Shown one piece after another: positions 49,367 through 58,038 of a stretch of DNA of 64,000 bases. The DNA lies in contig CAVSFO010000001.1 of the NCBI GenBank assembly GCA_963727245.1, positions 62,001 to 126,000 on the forward strand, read 5' to 3'. Below the pieces are notes generated by a model, which did not search any database, was not told the DNA's origin, and saw nothing but the letters and a program-made list of their open reading frames with translations. The translations under genes and the position numbers were made by a program. Source of the stretch: JBKQVT01 sp963727245 (lineage in GTDB: Bacteria; Planctomycetota; Planctomycetia; Pirellulales; Thermoguttaceae). The stretch's first letter is position 1. Each line of letters starts with the position of its first letter.

Positions 49367-49564
49367 GTGAAATCAAATTTCCTATGGGTAATTGGACGGC
49401 CACGGAAGGCCACTCGAATTGATCCTGACTTTGCAGAGGCGTCCAGGCTTCAAGAGCAACTCAGTTCTGCGGAAGCCACAAGTCGCGGTGAGGAAGCAGA
49501 CGTTGCCGAGCTAAACGGTTACTCGGAGTTTGCCTACCCCATAGCGATCTCCAACGAGAGTTGA
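49367..49564 (+). CDS. Small ORF with a TPR-like segment
   Basis: The 65-residue frame (MKSNFLWVIGRPRKATRIDP, then DFAEASRLQEQLSSAEA) has one stretch resembling the end of a TPR repeat, as at the left edge of the window. It may be a remnant. It has no convincing ribosome-binding site. Confidence 0.25.
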   Translation: MKSNFLWVIGRPRKATRIDPDFAEASRLQEQLSSAEATSRGEEADVAELNGYSEFAYPIAISNES

Positions 49565-49723
49565 GAAGACCGTATCCGAGCCAAGCGGCGGCCGATGTAG
49601 ACCTGCACCGAAATGGCGGCAACCACCCTGAATAGCCCGCTACAGCCCTGGATTCGCGTGTTGGCAAACAGCCGCAAGGAACTATCGCTTCGCTACGGCC
49701 ACCTTCCTGGTATCATGGAAGCC

Positions 49724-50186
49724 ATGAAGAGAACCATTTTATTACTGAGCGTGTTGGTGGCGTTGACCGCCCGGCGTCGGCAGCGTTTCTTGGCGAGACT
49801 CGCGCGCTGGGCGAAAGTCTTTCAATACTGGCATCGAGCAGGTTGCCGGCGACGTAAGCCGAGAACTGCCACCGGGTTCCGGCGGGTCTTGGCTGGAAAG
49901 GGCGGCAGAGTTTTTTGTTGCCCCAGTTGAGAATCCTGTTCAGGGGCTACCCCAGTCGGGAGTACCTTGAAGACCGACCCGTATCATGCCTTCCCTGACG
50001 TCGTGGACAATTTCGCATCTGGTGCGACAAGTACACCGTTACAATCAGGGCGCTACTCTTCAGCAGATCGAAGGCTCGTTGAACGGGGTGGCCGGGCGAT
50101 TTGAGTGGATCATTGACAACGGCCAGGTCACGCACCGCATGTTCGTTCCCGGCGGTACATGCAATGGGGTGCCGATCAAACCATGA
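49724..50186 (+). CDS. Toxin cassette 1: leader plus short toxin tip
   Basis: Leader copy A begins MKRTILLLSVLVALTA...PASAAFLG, a signal peptide, then (through frame changes near 49775, 49830 and 49940) the conserved block LGESL...EQVAGDVSRELPPGSGG and SWLE. No RHS core follows; it runs straight to DPYHAFPDVVDNFASGAT and LQQIEGSLNGVAGRFEWIID, NGQVTHRMFVPGGT. That terminal domain (Y-H-x-F-P-x-x-V-D...I-E-G-S-L-N-G...F-E-W-I...T-H-R) looks like a C-terminal polymorphic-toxin domain. The stop overlaps the next start as ATGA (50183-50186). Toxicity is inferred from architecture. Confidence 0.55.
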
Positions 50187-50732
50187 GTCCCTTTGCAAGG
50201 CTCGGGAAGCAGTTTGCTGTAAACTGGACTACGATACTTGTGGGCTGGAAGGGCCTGGGGGATCCTCGCCGTGGCCTGCGCTCGGCTGAATTCCCGCCGC
50301 TGCTGTCTGCGGATGAACTAGCTGCCTATGCAAACGAATGTCTCGCATCCTCTTCGGATGTTGCCAAAGCGACCTGGTTGTGAGCCTCTTGTCTCTCGAT
50401 CTGCATACCGAAAGCCGGGAGACCATCACAGAGCACTTGGCGCGGCTGTCTGATTTGCATGGGTGCGATCCTTCGCGGGCGAAGTTCGGAAGTGGCGGGT
50501 AGTTCTCCTTGAAGATTTTTGGGCGATATCCCCAGCGGCCCTCTGTACGGCCTGATTGCGGTGACCGTTCTGGCAGAACTTCGGCTTTCCACCAGACAGC
50601 CCGCATGAAGTCCAAGGGAAGGGAAACACGGTCAGCCCTGCCGACTACTACCAGGAAAGCAACTACCAAAAGTTAGTCTCTCGGCACAAGGCGTGGATCG
50701 AACAAGAGAAAGCGGGGCTGCGGGTTCAGTAA
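50183..50732 (+). CDS. Candidate immunity protein 1, DUF2247-like
   Basis: It is coupled to the toxin by ATGA. The reading is MSPFARLGKQFAVNWTTILV, GWKGLGDP, LLSADELAAYANECLASSSD. After frame changes near 50380 and 50485 it continues SRETITEHLARLSDLHGCDP, VRKWRVVLLEDF and NFGFPPDSPHEVQGKGNTVS, YQESNYQKLVSRHKAWIEQE. The W-x-x-I-L-x-G-W...K-W-x-x-V-L-L-E...F-G-F-P order fits DUF2247, a family seen as immunity proteins. It probably binds and neutralises the preceding toxin tip. Confidence 0.55.
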
Positions 50733-50879
50733 TGCTCGCCACTGCCCTGGCTTTTCGTACTGGCGAGCGCCGCAAGGCATCGTGAAAAATCGTCGCCGGC
50801 CCGTTGTTATGCGGCTTGCGGGTCTTGACCCGGTTGGTGCCGAAACGATCTGGCCGGCAAGAGGCGGTTTAGCCTTGAC

Positions 50880-50910
50880 GGCCACCTTCTGGTATAATGG
50901 GAGCCATGAA
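50880..50910 (+). promoter_or_regulatory. Leader promoter with TATAAT 8 bases before ATG (cassette 2)
   Basis: TGGTATAATGGGAGCCATGA places TATAAT at 50892-50897 and ATG at 50906. The same layout is at 49705 (TATCAT), 55831 (TATACT), 57958 (TATCAT) and, weaker, 51801. A start point ~7 bases after the -10 would coincide with the ATG, so the mRNAs may be leaderless. Confidence 0.5.
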
Positions 50911-51409
50911 AAGAACCATCTTGCCGCTGAGCGTGCTGTTGTTGATGGCCGGAACCGCGCCGGCGTCGGCGGCATTTCTTGGCTGAACCTGCGTCTGGGC
51001 GAAAGTTTCCTGAACACAGGCATCGAGAAGGTTGCCGGCGACCTAAGCCGAGAAATGCCACCGGGTTCCGGCGGGGCTTGGCTGGAAAGTGGGCAGAGTG
51101 TTTTGTTGCCCCAGTTGAAACAGGGGCGTCAACGCCAGTCGGTCGCTGTGGTTCACCTTTGGGATCGGTGGAGGGAAATCCAGCAACGACCGTTGGCGGC
51201 CGTGGTTTCATGGACATGCAATTGACGGAATGCAGGCCGACGGTGTACCACCCTCCGTTGTCGAAAATACGATCGGCAACGGAACTCAAATAATCGGGAA
51301 AAATCCCGGAACAACCGCATTTTACGATCCCGTCAATAATGTTACGGTCATAACTGATACGGCGACTGGAAAGGTCGTGACCGTCTCCCGTGGATTTATC
51401 AAACGATAG
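50906..51409 (+). CDS. Toxin cassette 2: leader plus DUF4258-like tip
   Basis: Leader copy B reads MKRTILPLSVLLLMAGTAPA, SAAFLGWLNLRLGESFLNTG, IEKVAGDLSREMPPGSGGAW. A linker (ETGASTPVGRCGSPLGSVEG) and a frame change near 51205 lead to HAIDGMQADGVPPSVVENTI, GNGTQIIGKNPGTTAFYDPV and NNVTVITDTATGKVVTVSRG. The H-A-x-x-x-M-x-x-x-G-x-x-x-x-x-V-E-x-x-I...Y-D-x-x-x-N-V-T-V-I pattern is that of DUF4258/BECR-type RNase-like tips. TAG at 51407-51409 ends it. There is no RHS core. Confidence 0.6.
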
Positions 51410-51419
51410 GGGCGGCGGC

Positions 51420-51795
51420 ATGGTCGATGAATGGACATTGCAGTACGACAGGCGGCAGTATCGGTCGATGGCCGACCAGTTGCGGAAATTTGAAGAAGGG
51501 AAATTGGACATCGCTTCGCTGATTGCAAGCCTCAAGGCTTTGCTCAATGTGCTTGAAGCAGCCGATGACTCCTGGAAGGACGACTTCCGAAGCGAATGGG
51601 GAACTTTGAGGAGGTGGCTCACGCGGTGGCGACTTTCCGCAAGGAGGAAGGCATCGCACCCGACTACAACACCACAATCAACGATCCATCGAACCGCGCG
51701 CTCGTCAATGAGGCCGTCCATAAACTTGGGGCATTTTGGCGTCACAGATTGGCAGAACTCAGCTTGGGGCCGACGAATTCGGCGACCGCGATTGA
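51420..51795 (+). CDS. Candidate immunity protein 2
   Basis: Starting ten bases after the toxin, the protein reads MVDEWTLQYDRRQYRSMADQ, LRKFEEGKLDIASLIASLKA, LLNVLEAADDSWKDDFRSEW. After frame changes near 51600 and 51765 it ends ALVNEAVHKLGAFWRHRLAE and an acidic ADEFGDRD. It is helical and acidic, as expected for an immunity protein to a basic nuclease tip. I recall similar small proteins after DUF4258 tips but no family name. Confidence 0.5.
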
Positions 51796-51811
51796 ACCTA
51801 TACTGGTAGCC

Positions 51812-51877
51812 ATGAAAAGAACCATCTTGGCCCTGATAGTGTTGCTGTTGGCCGCGCCGGCGTCGGCGGAGGGATAA
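51812..51877 (+). pseudogene. Leader copy C, cut off by a RAYT insertion
   Basis: The sequence MKRTILALIVLLLAAPASAE is a complete signal peptide. It stops at the codon after EG where the sequence changes to AAAGGGGACAGGCC, the edge of a RAYT unit. The likely former continuation is the RHS protein resuming at 53020. Confidence 0.6.
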
Positions 51878-51929
51878 AGGGGACAGGCCATATATTGACG
51901 AAAAGGGGCATTTTGGTAGATTTCGGCCA

Positions 51930-52255
51930 TGCCCCGCACCGCAAGAGTCTCGCCTGGAGGAATGTTGTTTCATGTGCTCAATCGCGGCGTCGGGCGAATG
52001 CAGATTTTCCGCGCAGAAGGATTACGATGCCTTCCGTCGCGTGGTTGAAGAGACGCTCGCATCGCGCCGATCCGCATCTGCACCTATTGCTGGATGCCAA
52101 ATCATTGGCATTTTGTCTTGTGGCCCAAACGTGACGGCGACCTTTCCAGGTTCATGCAGCGGATGGCCAACATGCACACCCAACGGTGGCAACGGGCGAA
52201 ACTTCGCGTTGGCTATGGGCACCTGTATCAGGGACGGTTCAAGTCGGGGACGGAC
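51930..52255 (+). pseudogene. Truncated REP-associated Y1 transposase (RAYT copy 1)
   Basis: The reading, with frame changes near 51995 and 52070, is MPRTARVSPGGMLFHVLNRG, VGRMQIF, RICTYCWMPNHWHFVLWPKR, DGDLSRFMQRMANMHTQRWQ and YGHLYQGRFKSG. The H-W-H is the HUH motif and the Tyr lies in YGHLYQGRF's helix region. The unit stops there, where the RAYT copy 2 unit begins at 52256, so copy 2 inserted into copy 1. A TTGACG is 36 bases upstream of the ATG. Confidence 0.65.
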
Positions 52256-53016
52256 AAAGGGGTCGGGAGTCTTTGATATTGACCGGAGCGGTGAGAACTG
52301 ATATTTTTCGCCCATGCCGCGACGATTGCGGGTTTCCAGCGGCGGGTACGCCTATCATGTGCTGAATCGGGCCGTGGGCCGCGCCCGCATTTTCGGCAAG
52401 GGGCGGGACTACGAGGCGTTCGAGGAAGTGTTGGCGGAGGCAAAAAAACACGTGCCCATGCGGGTGCTGGCTTGGTGCGTGATGTCCAACCACTGACACT
52501 TGACGCTGTGGCCGCGTGGGGACGGCGATCTGTCGGAGTTCATGCGATGGCTGACGGTTACGCACACGCAACGCTGGCACGCGGCGCATCACACCTCGGG
52601 CAGCGGCCCGCTGTACCAAGGGCGTTTCAAGTCGTTTCCGATCCAAGAGGACGATCATTTGTTGACGGTGCTGCGGTATGTGGAACGAAATCCTCTGCGC
52701 GCGAATCTGGTGGAACGTGCCGACGAGTGGCGGTGGTCGAGCCTCTGGCATCGCGCTGATGGCGCGGCGGCGGGTATTCTGGACGAGGGGCCGGTGCCTT
52801 TGCCGCGGGATTGGCGACAACACGTGCAGTCGGCGGAGACGGAGGCGGAGTTGGCGGCATTACGGCGTTCGGTGGTGCGCGGCTCTCCGTTTGGAGAGGA
52901 TGCGTGGCGAGATCGCACCGCAAAGCGTTTGGGCCTGCACTCCACGTTGCGTCCGCGGCCGCCCCTGGAAACACCCCCCATCCAAAACAGGAATCTAAGA
53001 CTCCCGATACCCCTTT
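52256..53016 (+). mobile_element. RAYT unit 2 with imperfect terminal inverted repeats
   Basis: The left end AAAGGGGTCGGGAGTCTT (52256-52273) is matched inversely by AAGACTCCCGATACCCCTTT (52997-53016), two bases longer in the middle. The 761-bp unit contains one Y1 transposase gene. It lies between a truncated RAYT and the RHS core of cassette 3. Confidence 0.65.
52314..53005 (+). pseudogene. Y1 transposase (RAYT copy 2) with a stop in the HUH motif
   Basis: ATG 52314 opens MPRRLRVSSGGYAYHVLNRA, VGRARIFGKGRDYEAFEEVL and MRVLAWCVMSNH, then TGA at 52494-52496. The reading continues HLTLWPRGDGDLSEFMRWLT, GSGPLYQGRFKSFPIQEDDH, LLTVLRYVERNPLRANLVER and ADEWRWSSLWHRAD in the same frame. The TGA takes the place of the Trp in the H-W-H motif. 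Apart from that the gene is full length. It is either a recent nonsense mutation or a base error (TGG to TGA). Confidence 0.7.
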
Positions 53017-53019
53017 GTT

Positions 53020-55269
53020 CTTCTGGCAAGTCGGTCCGGAAGTCGCCCTCACCAATACTCACAGCGATGACACCAGCCAGGTGTACACCCTTTCCGCCAA
53101 CATCGGCGGCGGGGTCAGCGGCAACATCAATGGCGCCGCGCTACGGTGTACGGCGGCACGCCCGACTTCCTCAACACCTACACGTACAACAACCTGGGGG
53201 AAGTGACCGATATCCGGCAGACGAGCCAGTCGGGCGGCAATGCGGTGGCCGACAAATGGGTGCACTTCGGCTATTGCGACTGCGGCTGCTGCGTGATGAG
53301 CATCGACGATTACGCCAGTCTGAAAGACAGCGAACCGGTCGAACTGGTGGCCCACAGCGACTTGGGTTACAACTACGCCCGGCAAGTGACCAGCCTGAAC
53401 TACAGCGACGGCCAGAATAACCCGTTGGCCGGCTACGCGTGGACCTATGACGCCGCCGGCCGCGTTGTGACGGCCGCCTCGAACGACGGCACGCTCACCT
53501 ACTACTACGACGCGGACGGCCAACTCACGAGCGTCCAGTCCGGCCAGAGCACCATCAGTCGAACACCTACAACGGCAACGGCACGCCCGACAACGCCGGC
53601 AATATCATCGGGGCGGGCAACCGCCTGCTCTACGACGGCACCTACTATTACAGCTACGACGCCGACGGCAATCGCACGGCCCGCTGGGTGAGCGCCAACG
53701 GGCCGGAATCGGCCCCCGCCGCCGGCGACAGCAACGTCACCACGTACACCTGGGACAACCACAACCGGCTGACGAGCGTGACCTTCCAGCAGACGGAGGG
53801 CACCAACACCTACCAGATGCAATACGGCTACGACACCTTCGACCGCCTGGTGACGGCCGACCAGACGGTCGGCGGCGGCGACACGCCGCTTCAGGAGCGC
53901 TACTACTACAACGGCGACGACCTCGTGCTCGTGCTGGATGGCAACGGCAACGTCACGGAGCGGGAACTGTACGGCCCGGCGGTGGACCAGGTGCTGGCCT
54001 CGGAAAACGCCACCACGGGCGCGTCTCCTGGCTCTTGGCCGACAACGAAGGGACGGTCCGCGACGTGGCCACGTACAACGCCGGCACCGGCACAACGACT
54101 ATCGCCGACCACCTGGTGTACGATGCCTTCGGCAACATCGCTTGGCAAACCCCAAATACTGGCCAGCCGCGGTTCACCTACACGGGCCAGCAATTCGACG
54201 CCGCGACCGAGCTGTATTATTACCGTGCCCGGTGGTATGATGCTGGGACGGGCCGGTTTATGAGTCGGCACCCGGCGGGTTTTGCCGCCGGCGACGCCAA
54301 CCTGTATCGCTACTGCGGGAATAGCCCGGTGAACAAGGTTGACCCGAGCGGGCAGAGCATGCTGGCGGGTTCCGTCTTGGCCCTCGGCCCTATGATGATG
54401 TATGACGGCCCGATCGGGACGATGACGCCGAGTTGCTCGAGCGGCAGGTGGGAGCGCCCGTTCGATCAGATCGCCTCGGGGAGGCCCAAACGTCGCTCAA
54501 TGAGACGATCCAACGGTACTATGACGCCGCGCAATTGCGCGATAAGCTTCTCGGCGTGCTCGGCGAGGATCTCAATAATGTCTGCCCAGAGGCGATGAAC
54601 CAGCTTCAGCAACAGTGTCCGGCGATGTCCACCGGGTAGAGTTGAACCAGATTATCATCGATGTCCCGCGCGTCAACGACGAGGGAGTGCAACTCGTACA
54701 CCTTCAACTTTTTCCGGCCTTTGTTGTGGGGCCTGGCCGGCTGGGCGGTTGCCGGGCCGCCCGTGCAAAACGTCCCCCCGGGGAAGGTGGTTCAGGACGA
54801 GGAGGATGTCGAGAAGGCTCGACTCCAGTTTATGAACAAGGCCGTCGAGCGGATTGGAGACGTCTCCGTGGCAACCGTGGGAGTGGGGGTCATAATTGAA
54901 ACATTCGCCATGGGGACGGGCTCTTATGAGGCCGGGCGTCAGGGGGAAAACGCGGCAGAGTACATTATGGGGGAGCCGCCGGCTGAGGCCGCGCCAGCGG
55001 TTCCACCAGAAGCGGCGCCGGCGGTTCCACCAGAAGCCCCAAATGGGATTGGCGAGACATTCAAGAATCCTGCTGACGCCATCGGCGATCTCCAAGGTGA
55101 GGCAACCGAGGTGGTCGGTTCGCGGCAGGCAACGACCAACGAGTTCTGGGCCGAAAAGGGCTTCACCGAGCACCGCGTCTACCAGGACTCGAACGGCGAC
55201 TTCCACCATTTATTCTATAACCCGAAAACTGGCCAGTTCAGTGGTGGCGGACTGTCGAGCCACGAGTAG
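53020..55269 (+). CDS. Toxin cassette 3: RHS-core protein with variable tip
   Basis: The N-terminus (leader C) is separated by the RAYT units. The readable part has YD/RHS repeats: TYNNLGEVTDIRQTSQSG, YAWTYDAAGRVVTAASNDGT, LTYYYDADGQLTSVQSGQ, YYSYDADGNRTARWVS, YGYDTFDRLVTADQT. The RHS-associated core follows (RFTYTGQQFDAATELYYYRA, RWYDAGTGRFMSR, ANLYRYCGNSPVNKVDPSG). A unique region follows with a hydrophobic stretch (NFFRPLLWGLAGWAVAGPPV) and tip NEFWAEKGFTEHRVYQDSNG, DFHHLFYNPKTGQFSGGGLS. Frame changes are near 53145, 53560, 54030, 54455 and 54640. RHS cores form shells that present the toxic tip. Confidence 0.7.
53936..54455 (+). repeat. RHS core segment, copy homologous to 56388-56907
   Basis: About 520 bases from the NGNVTERE region through VDPSGQSMLAGSVLALGPMM are nearly identical at DNA level to 56388-56907, including silent positions. 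They diverge sharply where the toxin-specific sequence begins. Confidence 0.7.
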
Positions 55270-55272
55270 CAA

Positions 55273-55675
55273 ATGCGCACAATTGCCGTTGACCCGAATT
55301 TTCTTACCGTCCCAGCCCATGCATCGGCCGCGGCAGCAATCGCTGCCGAGATTAGGGCATCGCGCACGGCACAGCGCGGGTGAGGTGGCCCAAATCGAAG
55401 GCAACCTCTTGATCGGCTTCACAATATCGGACGGGGCTGTGTCTCTTCTTCTATCGAACGGCCGCGTGCTCGAAATGGCGGTTGCTCGCGCACGCGTCGC
55501 ATGGCGGATTTCAGGCCCCGTTGCCGGCGTCGAGTGGGCTTCTGCGGCGAAAGGCACGTCCGTGCACCTGTTGTGGCCGAGCGGCAAGGACAGCTCATCG
55601 GGCCCCGGGGGGCCTCTTGGCGGGTCGGTGCGGCTTGAAATTGCCGCACGCTGTTTTCGGGTGAAGCACTCGTGA
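55273..55675 (+). CDS. Candidate immunity protein 3
   Basis: ATG 55273, three bases after the toxin stop, gives MRTIAVDPNFLTVPAHASAA, AAIAAEIRASRTAQRG. One lost base near 55380 continues EVAQIEGNLLIGFTISDGAV, SLLLSNGRVLEMAVARARVA and VRLEIAARCFRVKHS. About 134 residues, beta-rich in the second half. I do not recognise the family; the immunity role is inferred from its position directly after a toxin tip. 55676-55844 shows no gene. Confidence 0.45.
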
Positions 55676-55844
55676 ATGTCTATTTCGAGCGCGGTGGGGC
55701 GCTGCCAGTTTCTCCCCCTATGGAAGACCGCTGAGGCATCGCCGTTGCTTTACATCGCGGAGTTGGAGCCCCTGTCCCCCACGGAGGTTGCGCCGTGACG
55801 GTCGCAGCCACAGCGGTCACGGGGATTCTGGTATACTGGAAGCC

Positions 55845-56062
55845 ATGAGAAGAACCATCCTGACACTGATTGCGTTGTTGTTGACCGCGCCGGCGTCGGC
55901 GGCCTTTCTTGCCGCGAACTCGCGTCTGGGCGAAAGTTTCCTGAACACAAGCATCGAGCAGGTTGCAGGTGACGTAAGCCGAGAAATGCCAACGGGTTCC
56001 GGCGGGGCTTGGCTGGAACAGGCGGGGCATGAAAACGGGACATCACTGATATCGGCAAAATA
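55845..56062 (+). CDS. Leader copy D, ending inside a 98-bp inserted repeat
   Basis: This is the only leader readable without frame change: MRRTILTLIALLLTAPASAA, FLAANSRLGESFLNTSIEQV, AGDVSREMPTGSGGAWLEQA. The last residues (ENGTSLISAK) are encoded by the inserted 98-bp repeat. Without the insertion it would have joined the RHS core that follows at 56125. The protein is a signal peptide plus ~45 conserved residues shared by all cassettes. Confidence 0.65.
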
Positions 56063-56123
56063 GGCAGTTAGTTATGGAACCGATCCGCGAACGACAACTC
56101 GAAATCAGTGATGTCCCCTTTTT
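56025..56123. repeat. 98-bp non-autonomous RAYT-like repeat (copy 1)
   Basis: The ends ACGGGACATCACTGAT and ATCAGTGATGTCCCC are inverted repeats. The middle keeps ATATCGGC...TTATGGAACC, like the promoter-start region of the RAYT units. It is nearly identical to 61786-61883. It separates leader D from its RHS core. Confidence 0.75.
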
Positions 56124-56124
56124 C

Positions 56125-57688
56125 GGCTCGACGCCGCACTGGATGCCAACGCCTCGGACATCACCGAGTATTTTTACGACAACCGCAACCGGCTGACCGA
56201 GGTGAAGCAGTGGAGCACCTGGACCGTCTATAACAACGGCAACGGGACGCCCGACGTGGAGGACGTCGCCTACACCTACGACGCTTTCGACCGGCTGGTG
56301 GACCGGATCGCGACCGTCGCTATCGGCGGCAATCCGACCACCACGGAAGAGCGCTATATTTACGACGGCCAGAACCTCGTGCTGGTGCTGGACGGATATG
56401 GCAATGTCACCGAGCGGGAGCTTTGCAGCCCCGCGGTTGACATGGTGCTGGCCTCGGAAAACGCCTCGACGAACGCCGTCTCCTGGCTCTTGGCCGACAA
56501 CGAGGGGACGGTCCGCGACGTGGCCACGTACAACGCTGGCACCGGCGCAACGACGATCGCCGACCACCTGGTGTACGACGCCTTCGGCAACATGAGCCAG
56601 ACGACGCCCGCTGCCCAGCCGCGGTTCACCTATACGGGCCAGCAATTCGACGCCGCGACGGGGCTTTATTATTACCGTGCCCGGTGGTATGATGCCGGGA
56701 TGGGCCGGTTTATGAGTCAGACCCGGCGGGATTTTCCGCCGGCGACGCCAACCTGTATCGCTACTGCGGGAATAGCCCGGTGAATGAGGTTGACCCGAGC
56801 GGGCAGAGCATGCTGGCGGGTTCCGTCTTGGCCCTCGGCCCTATGATGATGTATGACGGCCCGATCGGGACGATGACGCCGAGTTCCTCGAGCGGCGGGT
56901 GGGAGCGCCCCGTTCGATCAGACGACGGCGGTGGGCCGTCGGAGGATACTCCCGACTACGGTGTTCATGCCGTGGCGAGCGGGGGCACAAACGCGCCGGC
57001 GGCCGACAACACGACAACGCCGTTCGATACGAGCGTGTTGGGTTTTCAGCCTCTCTACCGCCCGTATAAACCAGTCTACTCAATCTACTCGTTGAGCAGC
57101 GGCTTGGGGGGCCTTTCCCCTCCTGCACCTTCCCGAAGGCGAGGCGGGGTGCCACAGCAGCCTCCGGGGATCGTCGAAAGCGCCTTCCTGTCGTGCTACA
57201 TTCCGGCGGCGGCGACCGGACGTGCTCTTACGTCTCCCTTGCACTGATACCGGGGTGCGGCAAATTTTGGTCAGACCGGGACGAGACCCTCGCTCGGGCC
57301 AAAGAACGGATGGGCATTTATCCGAATTCGCCGTTAGACGCCACGATCGATATTTTTGCTAACACGTGGGCAACGTCCGCACCGACGCCCTACTTTCGCG
57401 TGCCCCAGGCGAAATAAACGCCGCTGAAAACGCGGCAAATGCAACTCAACGTTGCCTTTCGGAACGAATTGCCGATTTTCAAGCGAATCCGCAGAATTGG
57501 CAGCGCAGCTCTCAGCGAGTGCCGAGCAGGCAACCGCGCAAAGCGCAAATGGCGGCGTGAGTATAGAAAGCGTCTATCGCAATCCAGCGACAGGAGAAAC
57601 GATACATGTTCACGATGTCTTCAAACCGTCCGGCAGCCAGATACCAGGACATCCGACATTTCGTGATTACGGGAAGGGAGGTGGTTGA
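56125..57688 (+). CDS. Toxin cassette 4: RHS core with HVHD-type tip
   Basis: The readable core is DITEYFYDNRNRLTEVKQWS, VAYTYDAFDRLVDRIA, EERYIYDGQNLVLVLDGYGN, SWLLADNEGTVRDVATYNAG, RFTYTGQQFDAATGLYYYRA, MGRFMSQ. After a frame change near 56730 it continues NLYRYCGNSPVNEVDPSG. A variable region (YSLSSGLGGLSPPAPSRRRG, FWSDRDETLARAKERMGIYP) precedes the tip NGGVSIESVYRNPATGETIH, VHDVFKPSGSQIPGHPTFRD, YGKGGG. Further frame changes are near 57200, 57400 and 57480. The HVHD and GHPTFRDYGK residues look like a small nuclease-type toxin; this is inference. Confidence 0.65.
56388..56907 (+). repeat. RHS core segment, copy homologous to 53936-54455
   Basis: See the entry at 53936. The shared core allows homologous recombination that would exchange the downstream tip and immunity gene. 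A third, short core copy is at 58812-58960. Confidence 0.7.
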
Positions 57689-57689
57689 C

Positions 57690-57938
57690 ATGACCTCCGC
57701 CACCGTCACCTATGCGGATGTACTAATAAAGCAAAAGATCGAAGATTGGGGGGACAACAAAGGATTTCATGCGGCGGATCAAATCGGACTGCACATGGAG
57801 GATCGTTTTTCGGTTAGTCGGATTCATGTAGTCGAGGCGAACGATCAAGGCACGTTTCTGACGCTGCGAATGACAACGGATCGTTGGAGCGAGCCTCGTG
57901 AGTTTGCGATCCTAGACAACGGCTCGCTCGCGTGGTAG
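57690..57938 (+). CDS. Candidate immunity protein 4 (82 residues)
   Basis: ATG 57690 lies two bases after the toxin stop. The protein, MTSATVTYADVLIKQKIEDW, GDNKGFHAADQIGLHMEDRF, SVSRIHVVEANDQGTFLTLR, is intact and ends REFAILDNGSLAW. It is mildly acidic, with an alternating beta pattern. I do not recognise the family. Position and size fit an immunity protein. Confidence 0.5.
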   Translation: MTSATVTYADVLIKQKIEDWGDNKGFHAADQIGLHMEDRFSVSRIHVVEANDQGTFLTLRMTTDRWSEPREFAILDNGSLAW

Positions 57939-57972
57939 CTGGCAGTTAGAGGCATCTGGTATCATGGAAGCC

Positions 57973-58038
57973 ATGAAGAGAACCATTTTATTACTGAGCG
58001 TGTTGGTGGCGTTGACTGCGCCGGCGTCGGCGGGGGAG
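57973..58038 (+). pseudogene. Leader copy E, cut off by RAYT unit 3
   Basis: MKRTILLLSVLVALTAPASA is identical at DNA level to leader A over most of its length, including the upstream GGTATCATGGAAGCC. It is interrupted one or two codons after the cleavage site by TTCCGGGGACACA, the left end of RAYT unit 3. Confidence 0.65.
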
